This document shows, piece after piece, positions 8,440 to 16,662 of a stretch of 64,000 bases of DNA. Source of the DNA: Actinomycetospora termitidis (GTDB lineage: Bacteria; Actinomycetota; Actinomycetes; Mycobacteriales; Pseudonocardiaceae); assembly GCF_030286555.1 (NCBI RefSeq), contig NZ_JASVWF010000001.1, positions 620,001 through 684,000 on the forward strand, read 5' to 3'. Numbering within the stretch: position 1 is the first letter of the stretch; every line of letters starts with the position of its first letter. Position numbers and translations under genes: made by a program. Below the pieces are notes generated by a model. It was given only the letters and a program-made list of their open reading frames with translations. It was not told the origin of the DNA and ran no database searches.

Positions 8440-9450
8440 ATGTCGGCACGACGGAGGCACATCGCCGCGGGCGCGCTCGCCATGATCGCGGCGTTGACGC
8501 TCGCCGGATGCTCCGGGGGCGGAGGGTCCGATCAGCCGGCGCCGCCGCAGACGGTCGTCCCGGCCGCCGCCGGGGAGTTCTGGGTGGACCCGGCGTCGAC
8601 CGCGGCCAAGCAGGTCGAGGAGTGGCGCGAGCAGGGCCGGACCGCGGACGCGACGGAGCTGGAGAAGATCGCGCGCCAGCCGGTGGCCCGCTGGATCGGC
8701 AGTGACGGCAACACCGGCGACGAGGTCAAGGGCCTCGTCGGCCAGGCGAAGGCCGCGGGCCGCACGCCCGTCCTGGTCGCCTACAACATCCCCAACCGCG
8801 ACTGCGGGCTCTACTCGCAGGGCGGCGCCTCCGACGAGGGCGCCTACAAGGACTGGATCGGCCAGTTCGCGTCCGGGCTCGGCGGGACGAAGTCGATCGT
8901 CATCCTCGAGCCCGACGCCCTGCCGCAGACGCTCACCAACTGCGAGGGCCAGGGGGAGCAGGACGGCCGGGAGGCGCTGCTCGCCGACGCGGTGCGCACG
9001 CTGTCCCAGGCGGGCGGCGAGGTCTACATCGACGCCGGCAACCCCGGCTTCGTGACGGACACCGGCAAGCTGGCCGACGGCCTGCGCAAGGCCGGCGTCT
9101 CGCAGGCCGCCGGGTTCGCGCTGAACGTGTCCAACTTCCAGGACAACGAGGCGGTCGAGTCCTACGGCAAGAAGGTCTCCGACGAGCTCGGCGGCGCCAA
9201 GTTCGTCATCGACACCAGCCGCAACGGCAACGGGTCCTACGACGGGCCGCAGCAGCCGACGTGGTGCAACCCGCCGGGGCGCGCCCTCGGGACCCCGCCG
9301 ACGCGCGACACCGGTGACTCCCGGGTGGCCGCGTTCCTGTGGGTGAAGGAGCCCGGCGACTCCGACGGCGAGTGCCGGGGGTCGCCCAAGGCGGGCGAGT
9401 GGATGCCGGACTACGCCCTGAGCCTGGCGAAGGCCGCCAAGTCGTCCTGA
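8440..9450 (+). CDS. Secreted GH6 glycoside hydrolase lipoprotein (cellulase family)
   Basis: Predicted 336-aa extracytoplasmic beta-1,4-glucanase. An Arg-rich start, a hydrophobic segment and the lipobox LAGC (Cys about 24) predict a lipid-anchored protein, followed by a Gly/Ser/Pro linker. Both GH6 signatures are visible: VAYNIPNRDCGLYSQGG near residue 112, whose RDC Asp is conserved, and IVILEPDALP near 153, whose Asp is the family's general acid. This matches the CslZ-type GH6 protein paired with CslA in Streptomyces, where it is thought to trim or release nascent glucan. It follows the glycosyltransferase after 155 bp on the same strand and is closed by a strong hairpin terminator. Confidence 0.88.
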   Translation: MSARRRHIAAGALAMIAALTLAGCSGGGGSDQPAPPQTVVPAAAGEFWVDPASTAAKQVEEWREQGRTADATELEKIARQPVARWIGSDGNTGDEVKGLVGQAKAAGRTPVLVAYNIPNRDCGLYSQGGASDEGAYKDWIGQFASGLGGTKSIVILEPDALPQTLTNCEGQGEQDGREALLADAVRTLSQAGGEVYIDAGNPGFVTDTGKLADGLRKAGVSQAAGFALNVSNFQDNEAVESYGKKVSDELGGAKFVIDTSRNGNGSYDGPQQPTWCNPPGRALGTPPTRDTGDSRVAAFLWVKEPGDSDGECRGSPKAGEWMPDYALSLAKAAKSS

Positions 9451-9461
9451 CGACGAGCCTG

Positions 9462-9510
9462 ACCGAAGGGCCCCGTCGCTCGAGTAGATCGAGCGACGGG
9501 GCCCTTCGGT
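9462..9510. terminator. Perfect 22-bp hairpin, probably bidirectional terminator
   Basis: Left arm 9462-9483 (ACCGAAGGGCCCCGTCGCTC...) and right arm 9489-9510 are perfectly complementary over 22 bp, with the loop GTAGA. It lies between the convergent GH6 and dehydrogenase genes and has no U-tract, as is common in high-GC actinobacteria. Confidence 0.85.
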
Positions 9511-9528
9511 CGTCTCCGGGGGACGTCC

Positions 9529-10422
9529 TCAGGTGCTGTAACCGTGGATCACGGCCGCCATGTCCTCGGCGCCGTGTCCCGCGGCGCTGGCGGCCGCGAG
9601 CCGGTCGGCGACGGCGTCGGCCAGCGTGCTCGCCGTGCCCGCCTCGGCGAGCGCGTCGCGGATCAGGTCGGTGTCCTTGATGACGCCGTCGAGCTCGAAC
9701 GAGGGCGTGTAGTCGCCGGTGATCATCGCCTTGCCCTTGAGCTGCACGTAGGGCGAGTCCACGGCCTGCCCGTCGACGGCGTCGAGGAACTGCTGCGGGT
9801 CGAGACCGAGCCCGCGGGCCAGCGCGATCGACTGCGCGGTGCCGTTGACCATGACCCCGATCCAGGCGTTCACGGCCAGCTTGAGCTTGCTCGCGTCGCC
9901 CAGGGTCTCGCTCACCCACTGGGTCCGGGCGCCCATCGCGTCGAACGCCGGGGCGACCTTCTCCCGCAGCGACGACGGGCCCGACGCGAGCATCACCAGC
10001 TTGCCGTTCTCCGCCGGGGCCTTCGTGCCGAGCACCGGGGCGTCGAGCACGTCGATGCCGTGGTCACGGGCCAACGCCTCGACGCGCCGGGTGCCCTCGA
10101 TCCCGATGGTGCTGGCCTGCACCCACACCGCGTCGGGACGCAGCGAGCCGGCGGCGTCGGCCATGACCGAGAGCACGGGCTCGACGTCGAAGAGCATCGT
10201 GACGACGACGTCGGCACCCGAGACGGCCTCGGCCGCGGTGCCGGCGACGGTCGCGCCGTCGTCGGCCAGCGGCTTCGCCTTCTCGGGGCTGCGGTTCCAC
10301 ACGGTGACGTCGAGGCCCTCGCGCAGGAGGCTGCGCGCCATCCCCGCGCCCATGATCCCGGTGCCGAGTACTGCCACTCTCGACGGTCGAGCTCCGCTCC
10401 GCTCCGTCTCCGAAGATGTCAT
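9529..10422 (-). CDS. NAD(P)-dependent beta-hydroxyacid dehydrogenase (HIBADH/GLYR family)
   Basis: Predicted 297-aa cytosolic oxidoreductase. An N-terminal Rossmann domain shows VAVLGTGIMGAGMA near residue 15-29 and the NRSPEK segment that selects NADP(H). The substrate motif DAPVLGTKAPAE occupies the position of the family's DAPVSGG near residue 125, and the catalytic lysine region KLKLAVNAWIG lies near 180. These enzymes oxidise 3-hydroxyisobutyrate or reduce succinic semialdehyde/glyoxylate-type substrates. The deviation from DAPVSGG suggests a GLYR-like or uncharacterised branch. The downstream AhpD-like gene is on the same strand, 15 bp away, so the two could be co-transcribed. Confidence 0.87.
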   Translation of the reverse strand: MTSSETERSGARPSRVAVLGTGIMGAGMARSLLREGLDVTVWNRSPEKAKPLADDGATVAGTAAEAVSGADVVVTMLFDVEPVLSVMADAAGSLRPDAVWVQASTIGIEGTRRVEALARDHGIDVLDAPVLGTKAPAENGKLVMLASGPSSLREKVAPAFDAMGARTQWVSETLGDASKLKLAVNAWIGVMVNGTAQSIALARGLGLDPQQFLDAVDGQAVDSPYVQLKGKAMITGDYTPSFELDGVIKDTDLIRDALAEAGTASTLADAVADRLAAASAAGHGAEDMAAVIHGYST

Positions 10423-10437
10423 GGACGTCGGTTACCC

Positions 10438-11004
10438 CTACCGACCCATGGTGAAGAACTCCGCGTTGGGTCGCAGCGCCGTGAGATGGGCCAGGCGGTT
10501 GGACATCGCGAACAGGGCCGTGATGGACCCGACGTCCCAGATCTCGTCGTCCGAGAGCCCGGCCTCGCGGGCCGCGTCGACGTCGTCGTCGGTGAAGGAC
10601 GCGGAGTCGACGGCCAGCGCGAGCGCGAGGTCCACGATCGCCCGGTGCCGCCCCGTGAGCTCGGCGCCGTAGGGGTTGGTGCCGACGAGGTCCGCCAGCT
10701 CCGGGTCCTTCGTGCGCACCCGCAGGATCGCCCCGTGGGCGATGATGCAGTAGCTGCAGTGGTTCGCCCCCGACGTCGCGACGACGACCAGCTCGCGCTC
10801 GGCCTTGGACAGCCCGTCGTTCGAGTCCATCAGTGCGTCGTGGTAGTCGAGGAACGCCCGCAGCTCGCGGGGGCGACGCCCGAGCGCGCGGAAGATGTTC
10901 GGCACGAAGCCGGACTTCTCGGCGATCGCACCGACCCGCTCACGCAGGTCGTCGGGCAGGTCCTCGAGCTCCGTCACGCCGAAGCGGCTCACCTGGTCGG
11001 CCAT
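10438..11004 (-). CDS. AhpD-like/carboxymuconolactone decarboxylase family protein
   Basis: Predicted 188-aa all-helical protein of the alkylhydroperoxidase D superfamily (peroxidase-related group). The redox motif HCSYCIIAHG (CxxC followed by a His four residues on) sits near residue 87-96, with preceding ERELVVVATSG helix and the distal DEIWDVGSITALFAMSNRLA helix. Such proteins use the Cys pair to reduce peroxides with help from a thiol donor. The start ATG is at 11004. It is upstream of, and probably transcribed with, the HIBADH-like gene. Confidence 0.85.
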   Translation of the reverse strand: MADQVSRFGVTELEDLPDDLRERVGAIAEKSGFVPNIFRALGRRPRELRAFLDYHDALMDSNDGLSKAERELVVVATSGANHCSYCIIAHGAILRVRTKDPELADLVGTNPYGAELTGRHRAIVDLALALAVDSASFTDDDVDAAREAGLSDDEIWDVGSITALFAMSNRLAHLTALRPNAEFFTMGR

Positions 11005-11030
11005 GCCCCGAACCTAGTGCGCGGAGCCTC

Positions 11031-11471
11031 CTATGCCGACGGCCGGAACGTGACGTGGCAGCGGGCCGCGGTCACGTCCTTGATGCGCTGGACCGCGGGC
11101 TGCGACTGCTGCTCGAGCCGGGTGAGCGCGGCGCGGTCGATCCGGTTGGGGTCGCCCCTCGTCGCGGCGAGCGAGGACAACGCCTCGTCGTTCAGGTCCT
11201 TGACGGTGCGCCAGTCCGCAACCAGCTCGGGCGGCGCGGTCGCGACCAGGTCGGTGACCTGCTTGCGCGCCGCGTCGCCGGCCACCTGCACGCCGCCCTG
11301 ACCGGCCTGCGGGGAGGTCTGCTCGGCCTGCACGCGCACGACGGTGTCGCAGTAGGACTTCACGGCGGGGTCGACCGGCGGCGGCCCGGCCGCCTCGTCG
11401 GTGCCGCCGCACCCGGTGAGCAGCAGCGCACCCACCGCGCACCACCCGGCCAGCACCCGTCGTCGCACCAT
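11031..11471 (-). CDS. Small secreted lipoprotein
   Basis: Unrecognised 146-aa protein. The start MVRRRVLAGWCAVGALLLTGC contains a typical n-region, hydrophobic core and lipobox LTGC with Cys at 21, predicting membrane anchoring outside the cell. The mature part is helical, contains two more Cys (in SYCDTVV near 40 and ARCHV near 137) that could form a disulfide, and carries no enzymatic motif. Pattern resembles small actinobacterial lipoproteins with a single helical-bundle domain. About 225 bp of gene-free sequence separates it from the divergent DUF3024 gene. Confidence 0.75.
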   Translation of the reverse strand: MVRRRVLAGWCAVGALLLTGCGGTDEAAGPPPVDPAVKSYCDTVVRVQAEQTSPQAGQGGVQVAGDAARKQVTDLVATAPPELVADWRTVKDLNDEALSSLAATRGDPNRIDRAALTRLEQQSQPAVQRIKDVTAARCHVTFRPSA

Positions 11472-11697
11472 CGCCGCCTCCCGCTCGCGTGACCCGTTCG
11501 AGATCGTGTCAGCCTCCCCGTCCGGTTCCGTCGCCGGGCTGCCGTCGGCGGTGGCCCGGAGCGCGGCGAGGGTGACGAGGAGGGGACGGGGCTCCCGCGC
11601 GGAAGGGTGGCCGTGTCACAGTGACCCCGTGCAGCCCGTGGCCGCGCGACACGGAGCGTGGTCGACGCCAGGGACGAGGAGAAGGGGCCGAGCCGAC

Positions 11698-12036
11698 GTG
11701 CAGGTGACCGACGAGCACCGTGCGATCGTCCGCCGCTGGTGCGTGGCGCGGGTGCCGGACGCGCAGCGCGACTCCGTACAGATCTCCTACTCGGAGCGCG
11801 CCGGGCGGATCACGCTGTCGTGCCGCCGGGCGCCGGTGTTCCCCGAGCTCGACACCGAGTGGTCCACCGCCCCGATCGCGCAGCTGCGCTTCGACGCCGC
11901 CGACCAGCGCTGGGTGCTGCTCTGGCCGGACTCCGGCGGCCGCTGGCACCGCTACCCGGACGAGACCAAGGCCGCCACGCCGGCGCCGCTGCTCGACATC
12001 GTCGACGCGGACCCGACCGGCATCTTCTGGGGGTGA
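11698..12036 (+). CDS. DUF3024 family protein
   Basis: Predicted 112-aa cytosolic protein of the DUF3024 type, mostly beta, with the ending LLWPDSGGRWHRYPDE followed by IVDADPTGIFWG that is characteristic of this small family. GTG at 11698 follows a strong GAGGAGAAGGGG box (11676-11688). No enzymatic residues are recognisable and the function is unknown. Its stop overlaps the start of the Nudix gene as GTGA, suggesting coupled translation. Confidence 0.78.
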   Translation: MQVTDEHRAIVRRWCVARVPDAQRDSVQISYSERAGRITLSCRRAPVFPELDTEWSTAPIAQLRFDAADQRWVLLWPDSGGRWHRYPDETKAATPAPLLDIVDADPTGIFWG

Positions 12037-12719
12037 GTGGGGCGAGCGGAGCGACGGGGGAGCCGGGCCCTCCCGATCCGGCGACCGTCGCCGCCCGCGT
12101 CGCCGCGTTCTCCTCCCGGTCCCGACGGCGGGTCGACCCGGCCGGGCTGCCCGAGGTCCCGTCCCGGGACGGCTCGATGCGCCCGGTGCGGCGGGCCGCC
12201 GTGGCGGTCGTCGTGCTCGACGACCCGGAGCGCGGGCCCGGCGTCCTCCTCACGCGGCGCACCTCGAAGCTCCGCGACCACCCGGGCCAGTTCGCCCTGC
12301 CCGGTGGCTCGCTCGATCCCGGCGAGGACGAGGTCACCGCCGCCCTGCGGGAGCTCGACGAGGAGCTCGGCCTGCCGCTCGCCGCCCCGGACGTGGTGGG
12401 CCTGCTCGACGACTACCCGACCCGGTCGGGCTTCGTCATGACCCCCGTCGTCATGACCAGCACCGCGCCGCTGGACTCCCTGGTGCCCTCCCCGGACGAG
12501 GTCGCCCGGATCTTCCACGTGACGTTCGACGAGCTCGACGTCGAGCCGTACTACCTGGACATCCCGGAGTCCGACCGGCCCGTGGTGCAGCTGCCGATCG
12601 TCGGGCACCGGGTGCACGCGCCGACCGCGGCGGTCCTGCTGCAGTTCACCGAGGTGGCCCTGCGCGACCGCCCGACGCGGGTCGACGGGCTCGAACAGCC
12701 GGTGTTCGCCTGGCGGTGA
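12033..12719 (+). CDS. Nudix hydrolase, CoA pyrophosphatase-like
   Basis: Predicted 228-aa Nudix enzyme. The box is complete: GGSLDPGEDEVTAALREL then DEELGL, i.e. G-x5-E-x7-RE-U-x-EE-x-G-U, near residues 95-117. Directly before it, LLTRRTSKLRDHPGQFALPGG matches the extra NuCoA motif (LLTxRSxxLRxHxGQ) of CoA diphosphatases, which cleave CoA or acyl-CoA to phosphopantetheine compounds and 3',5'-ADP with Mg2+/Mn2+. The N-terminal 55 residues are basic and variable. GTG 12033 overlaps the previous stop by 4 bases. CoA hydrolysis is a family-based inference. Confidence 0.87.
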   Translation: MSGASGATGEPGPPDPATVAARVAAFSSRSRRRVDPAGLPEVPSRDGSMRPVRRAAVAVVVLDDPERGPGVLLTRRTSKLRDHPGQFALPGGSLDPGEDEVTAALRELDEELGLPLAAPDVVGLLDDYPTRSGFVMTPVVMTSTAPLDSLVPSPDEVARIFHVTFDELDVEPYYLDIPESDRPVVQLPIVGHRVHAPTAAVLLQFTEVALRDRPTRVDGLEQPVFAWR

Positions 12720-12864
12720 CGGCGGGCCGACGAGGAGTACCCGTTCCGTCCGGGTTTTCGTCCTGGACCGTTAACGATGCGTGACGAGCGCCCCGATCTG
12801 AGGCGTCGCGGGAGCCACCCGTGTATCTGTGGTCAGGCACCCTGACGAAGGAAGCGTGACGCTC

Positions 12865-14424
12865 GTGTGCGGAATCGTCGCTGCGTACGGTGACATCGAC
12901 CCCGACAAGTGCGAGCGCATGCTCGCCCGGATCAACCACCGGGGCCCGGACGACTCCGGTCGGATCCAGCTGGAGAACGCGTGGCTCGGCCACCAGCGTC
13001 TCTCGATCATGGACGTGACCGGCGGCAAGCAGCCCATCGCCGACGAGACCGACTCGGCCTACGTGGTCGGGAACGGCGAGATCTACAACCACGAGGACAT
13101 CCGGGAGGCGCTCTCCGAGGTCCGCTTCGCCACCGACTCGGACACCGAGTCGGCCTTCCGCCTGGTCCTGCGGGACGGCTCGGCCGCGCTGCACGACCTG
13201 CGCGGGATGTACGCGCTCGCGATGGCCCACACCGACGGGCACGGCGTCGTCGCCCGCGACCCGATCGGCATCAAGCCGCTCTACTGGGCCAAGCTGCCCG
13301 GGGTCACCCTGTTCGCCTCCGAGCTGCGCGCCTTCGACGAGGCCGACCAGCCCTTCGTCGAGGCCTTCCCGCCCGGGTACGTCTGGAGCCCGGGCCTGCC
13401 CGGTACCGAGGTGGCCGACGGCACGATGGTCCGCTTCGCCGACGCGGTTCCGGTCCACGTCCGCCCGGCGCGCTACGCGCCGGACAAGGACTGGGACGAG
13501 GCCGTGCTCTCGCACGTCCGGATGGTCCTGATGGACTCGGTGCGCCGGCACATGATGTCCGACGTGCCCGTGGGCGTGTTCCTCTCCGGGGGCCTGGACT
13601 CCGCGATCGTCGCCGCGGTCGCCGCGAAGGTCGCCGCCGAGAAGGGCGAGACGCTGCCGACGTTCGCCGTCGGCACCGAGGGCAGCGGGGACCTGCTCGC
13701 CGCGCGGGCCGTCGCGAAGTACCTCGGCACGGACCACCACGAGATCGTGCCCACCGCAGAGGACCTCGAGGAGGCCCTCGACGAGGCGGTGACGGTCATC
13801 GAGCACTTCGACCCGGCCCTGGTCCGCTCGGCCGTGCCGAACCTGCTGCTCGCCCGCGAGGCGGTCAAGCACGTCAAGGTCGTGCTCACCGGTGAGGGCG
13901 CCGACGAGCTCTTCGCCGGCTACAGCTACGTCCACACCGACCCGGCCTTCGCCACCCCGGACGCGCTGCAGGCCGAACTGGTCCGCTCGATCGAGACGCT
14001 GCACGAGCTCAACCTGCAGCGCTGCGACCGCACCACCATGAACTACGGCCTCGAGGCCCGCGTGCCGTTCCTCGACGCCACCGTCATGGAGGAGATGCTC
14101 GCGATCCCGGCCGAGTGGAAGCTCATGGGCGAGGGACGCACCGAGAAGCAGCTGCTGCGCGAGGCGTTCCAGGACATGGTCCTCGACGACATCCTCTGGC
14201 GCGGCAAGGAGCAGTTCGGCGACGGCTCCGGCGCCGGCGACGTCCTGGCGAAGCTGGTCGAGAAGGAGAAGGCCAAGGAGGGCGCGCAGGGCGCCGAGCC
14301 ACCCGCCGTCGAGAACGGGTGGGATCTGCGCAGCGACGAGGAGATCGCGTACTACCGGACGTGGTACCGGTCGTTCTCCGGCGTGAAGCCGAACGCCACG
14401 CTCGGGGCCTTCGCCACGGCGTGA
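12865..14424 (+). CDS. asnB: Asparagine synthetase (glutamine-hydrolysing)
   Basis: Predicted 519-aa class II amidotransferase/ATP-pyrophosphatase that converts aspartate, glutamine and ATP to asparagine. The start is decided by chemistry: the GTG at 12865 gives M-CGIVAAYG, so that removal of Met exposes the nucleophilic Cys; the GTG nine bases upstream would block it. GAAGGAAG at 12847-12854 gives 10-base spacing. Seen: RGPDDSG, QRLSIMD and NGEIYNH of the glutaminase domain; VFLSGGLDS, the P-loop of the synthetase domain, near residue 233; GEGADELFAGY near 343. The length matches short AsnB rather than the longer ~600-aa proteins. Confidence 0.93.
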   Translation: MCGIVAAYGDIDPDKCERMLARINHRGPDDSGRIQLENAWLGHQRLSIMDVTGGKQPIADETDSAYVVGNGEIYNHEDIREALSEVRFATDSDTESAFRLVLRDGSAALHDLRGMYALAMAHTDGHGVVARDPIGIKPLYWAKLPGVTLFASELRAFDEADQPFVEAFPPGYVWSPGLPGTEVADGTMVRFADAVPVHVRPARYAPDKDWDEAVLSHVRMVLMDSVRRHMMSDVPVGVFLSGGLDSAIVAAVAAKVAAEKGETLPTFAVGTEGSGDLLAARAVAKYLGTDHHEIVPTAEDLEEALDEAVTVIEHFDPALVRSAVPNLLLAREAVKHVKVVLTGEGADELFAGYSYVHTDPAFATPDALQAELVRSIETLHELNLQRCDRTTMNYGLEARVPFLDATVMEEMLAIPAEWKLMGEGRTEKQLLREAFQDMVLDDILWRGKEQFGDGSGAGDVLAKLVEKEKAKEGAQGAEPPAVENGWDLRSDEEIAYYRTWYRSFSGVKPNATLGAFATA

Positions 14425-14480
14425 CGCGATCCGCGGGCGCGTCGCGGTTGACGCCGCGACGCGCCCGGGTATGCGCAGGT

Positions 14481-15311
14481 ATGACCAACGTTCCCGGCAT
14501 CGAGCTCAACAGCGGCGCGACCATCCCGCAGCTCGGGTTCGGCGTCTTCCAGATCGACCCGTCGGACACGGCCGAGACCGTGCAGAAGGCGCTGGAGATC
14601 GGCTACCGCCACATCGACACCGCCCAGATGTACGGCAACGAGGCCGAGGTCGGCCAGGGCATTCGGACGTCCGGCATCGACCGCGGCGAGATCTTCGTGA
14701 CGACGAAGTGCAACAACTCGAACCACGGGCGTCTCGACGCGCAGAAGGCACTCGACGAGAGCCTCCAGAAGCTCGGCCTCGACTTCGTCGACCTCTACCT
14801 CATCCACTGGCCGCTCCCCGGCAAGGACCTCTACGTCGACACGTGGAAGGGCTTCGAGGAGGCCGCGGCCGACGGCAAGGCCCGCTCCATCGGGGTGTCC
14901 AACTTCCAGGACCACCACCTCGACCGGCTCGCCCAGGAGTCCGACACGGTCCCCGCGGTGAACCAGATCGAGCTGCACCCGCACCTGCAGCAGATGGCGA
15001 TGCGCTCGTACGACCAGCGGCACGGCATCGCCACCGAGGCCTGGAGCCCGATCGGCCAGGGCAAGGGCGTCATCGACGAGCCGACGATCGAGGGCATCGC
15101 GAAGAAGCACGACAAGAGCGGTGCGCAGGTGACGCTGCGCTGGCACATCCAGCTCGGCAACATCGTCTTCCCGAAGTCGGTGACGCCGTCGCGCATCCAG
15201 GAGAACTTCGAGATCTTCGACTTCGAGCTGTCCGACGAGGAGATGTCGTCGATCGCCGAGCTCGAGCGGGCCGAGCGCCTGGGTCCGGACCCCGACCAGT
15301 TCGACCGCTGA
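14481..15311 (+). CDS. Aldo/keto reductase (2,5-diketogluconate reductase-like)
   Basis: Predicted 276-aa NADPH-dependent aldo-keto reductase with a TIM-barrel fold. Visible: GYRHIDTAQMYGNE near residue 38, carrying the catalytic Asp and Tyr; VTTKCNN with the Lys; LYLIHWPLP with the His; GVSNFQ; and the NADP-binding VFPKSVTPSRIQEN near 235. The set is complete, so an active enzyme that reduces aldehydes or ketones is expected. It starts 56 bp after asnB and ends at a hairpin. Confidence 0.9.
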   Translation: MTNVPGIELNSGATIPQLGFGVFQIDPSDTAETVQKALEIGYRHIDTAQMYGNEAEVGQGIRTSGIDRGEIFVTTKCNNSNHGRLDAQKALDESLQKLGLDFVDLYLIHWPLPGKDLYVDTWKGFEEAAADGKARSIGVSNFQDHHLDRLAQESDTVPAVNQIELHPHLQQMAMRSYDQRHGIATEAWSPIGQGKGVIDEPTIEGIAKKHDKSGAQVTLRWHIQLGNIVFPKSVTPSRIQENFEIFDFELSDEEMSSIAELERAERLGPDPDQFDR

Positions 15312-15316
15312 GGCCT

Positions 15317-15347
15317 GTCCTCCTCGCACTCCCTCGTCGAGGAGGAC
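15317..15347 (+). terminator. GC-rich hairpin after aldo/keto reductase
   Basis: GTCCTCCTCG (15317-15326) pairs perfectly with CGAGGAGGAC (15338-15347) across an 11-base loop, six bases after the stop codon. No U-tract follows. Confidence 0.65.
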
Positions 15348-15461
15348 CCCTGATCGGCCCGGGCACCGCCGTCGCCCCCACGTCGGTGTCCGGGCCGATC
15401 CATGTCCGCACCACCCGCCGGTGGCAGCAGAGCCCTATCGGCGTGCTCCCCTTGATTTGCA

Positions 15462-15487
15462 TCCAGTGGCAGAGAACCCGCATCGTC
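15462..15487 (+). repeat. Dispersed repeat family D, copy 1
   Basis: TCCAGTGGCAG and CGCATCGTC are separated by six bases here, and the same two blocks with the same overall length occur at 30955-30980. Both copies lie in short intergenic gaps. The homology is short, so chance cannot be excluded; a wider genome search is needed to call it a family. Confidence 0.4.
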
Positions 15488-15494
15488 GGTCGCC

Positions 15495-16097
15495 ATGATC
15501 ACGAGTGCTGACCTGCGCCACCGGCACGCCGAGGTCTGGGACGCGGCCGTGCGGCACCGGTTCGTCGACGAGCTGTGGGCCGGCACCGTCGACGACGCGG
15601 TGATGGCGCGCTACCTGGCCCAGGACGCGCTGTTCCTCGACGCGTTCGTGGCCCTGCTCGGTGCGGCGGTGTCGTCGGCGGACGAGCCCGGGGCGCGCAT
15701 GGCGGTCGCCCGGCAGCTCGGTCTGGTCGCGGGCGACGAGGACGACTACTTCACGCGTGCCCTGGCGCGCCTCGATGCGGCCGGGCCGGTCGAGCCGCTG
15801 CCCCCGACGGCGGGATTCCTGACGCTGATGGAGTCCGCCCGCCGCTCCGGGGAGTACGCGACGATCATGACGGTGCTCCTGGTCGCGGAGTGGCTATACC
15901 TCGACTGGGCCGACCGCCCCGACCCCGCGCCGACCGACTGGCTGCACGCCGAGTGGATCGAGCTGCACCGCGGGCCCGCGTTCGCCGCCTGGGTGGCGCT
16001 CCTCCGGACCGAGGTCGACCGGGTCGGCGCGGACGAGGCGGTCTTCGCGCGGGCCGTCGACCTGGAGCGGGCGTTCTTCGACGCGGCCTACGGCTGA
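15495..16097 (+). CDS. TenA/thiaminase II-like protein lacking cysteine (TenA_E type)
   Basis: Predicted 200-aa helical protein of the TenA/THI-4/heme-oxygenase-like fold. Helices such as VARYLAQDALFLDAFVALLG near residue 40 and YATIMTVLLVAEWLYLDWA near 120-140 (with the acidic and aromatic residues of the active pocket) are typical. There is no Cys in the whole protein, so the classical TenA catalytic Cys is missing. That fits the TenA_E class, in which a Glu replaces it and the substrate is a thiamin-breakdown pyrimidine. A different role is possible. Genes for thiamin metabolism are not adjacent. Confidence 0.8.
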   Translation: MITSADLRHRHAEVWDAAVRHRFVDELWAGTVDDAVMARYLAQDALFLDAFVALLGAAVSSADEPGARMAVARQLGLVAGDEDDYFTRALARLDAAGPVEPLPPTAGFLTLMESARRSGEYATIMTVLLVAEWLYLDWADRPDPAPTDWLHAEWIELHRGPAFAAWVALLRTEVDRVGADEAVFARAVDLERAFFDAAYG

Positions 16098-16122
16098 CCG
16101 GCCGGCCGCGAGTGCGACGTGG

Positions 16123-16150
16123 CGCAGGTTCCCGGGCGCCGGGACCTGCG
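16123..16150. terminator. Bidirectional hairpin between tenA-like and HNH genes
   Basis: CGCAGGTTCCCGG (16123-16135) pairs with CCGGGACCTGCG (16139-16150) with one bulged T and a 3-base loop. It lies between two convergent genes. Confidence 0.65.
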
Positions 16151-16182
16151 TGGTGTCGACCTCGCGGAGCCGAGCCGGCCCC

Positions 16183-16566
16183 TCAGGCCGCCCGGTCGGT
16201 CCGCTTCGCCAACCGGCGGCGCTGGGCGTCGAGGTGCGGGCGGGCGCGCCGTTGACCACCGCGGTCGGCGATGGCGGCCTCCAGGTCGTCCAGGACGCGG
16301 GCGAGTCGCCCGACGTCCGGGGTCCACCCGCGTCGTTCGCACTCCTCGAGCCAGTCCACCGCGCCCCGGTGCCCCCGCTCACCGTTGCACCGCCGGCACG
16401 CCGCGACCTCGTTCTCCAACCACGACGGCCCGCCCTTGACCTTCGGGATGACGTGGTCGGTCGTGGCGGTCACCCGCCCGTCGAGCGGGCGCCCGCACCA
16501 CAGGCACGTCGACCCGTCACGCGCGTGCGCGGCCACGAGACGGGCCGCCCGACCGGGTTGTCGCAT
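16183..16566 (-). CDS. HNH endonuclease
   Basis: Predicted 127-aa single-domain HNH nuclease. The zinc-supported core is complete: CLWCGRPLDG (first CxxC), TTDHVIPKVKGG with the catalytic His in DHV, NEVAACRRCNGERGHR (second CxxC and the Asn/His positions). A Leu/Arg-rich helix follows. ATG at 16566 is taken because upstream open frame belongs to shadow sequence. No methylase or phage gene is adjacent, so the role (repair, restriction-like or domesticated) is open. Confidence 0.82.
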   Translation of the reverse strand: MRQPGRAARLVAAHARDGSTCLWCGRPLDGRVTATTDHVIPKVKGGPSWLENEVAACRRCNGERGHRGAVDWLEECERRGWTPDVGRLARVLDDLEAAIADRGGQRRARPHLDAQRRRLAKRTDRAA

Positions 16567-16614
16567 CGCCCTCCAGCATCCCCCGCCGAGCACGAGATCG
16601 CCTGTCCTCGTTCG

Positions 16615-16630
16615 CCGCAAGCGCTTGCGG
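16615..16630. promoter_or_regulatory. LacI-type operator O1 (GH13 gene)
   Basis: CCGCAAGCGCTTGCGG is a perfect 16-bp palindrome that ends 32 bases before the GTG of the GH13 gene. GCAAGCGCTTGC is the classic centre-CpG operator type of LacI-family repressors. Near-identical sites occur at 20716-20731 and 20846-20861 around the LacI-family gene, so they very likely form one regulon. Confidence 0.85.
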
Positions 16631-16662
16631 TCCGCCCCGTCACGACCCGTACGCTCGACGTC

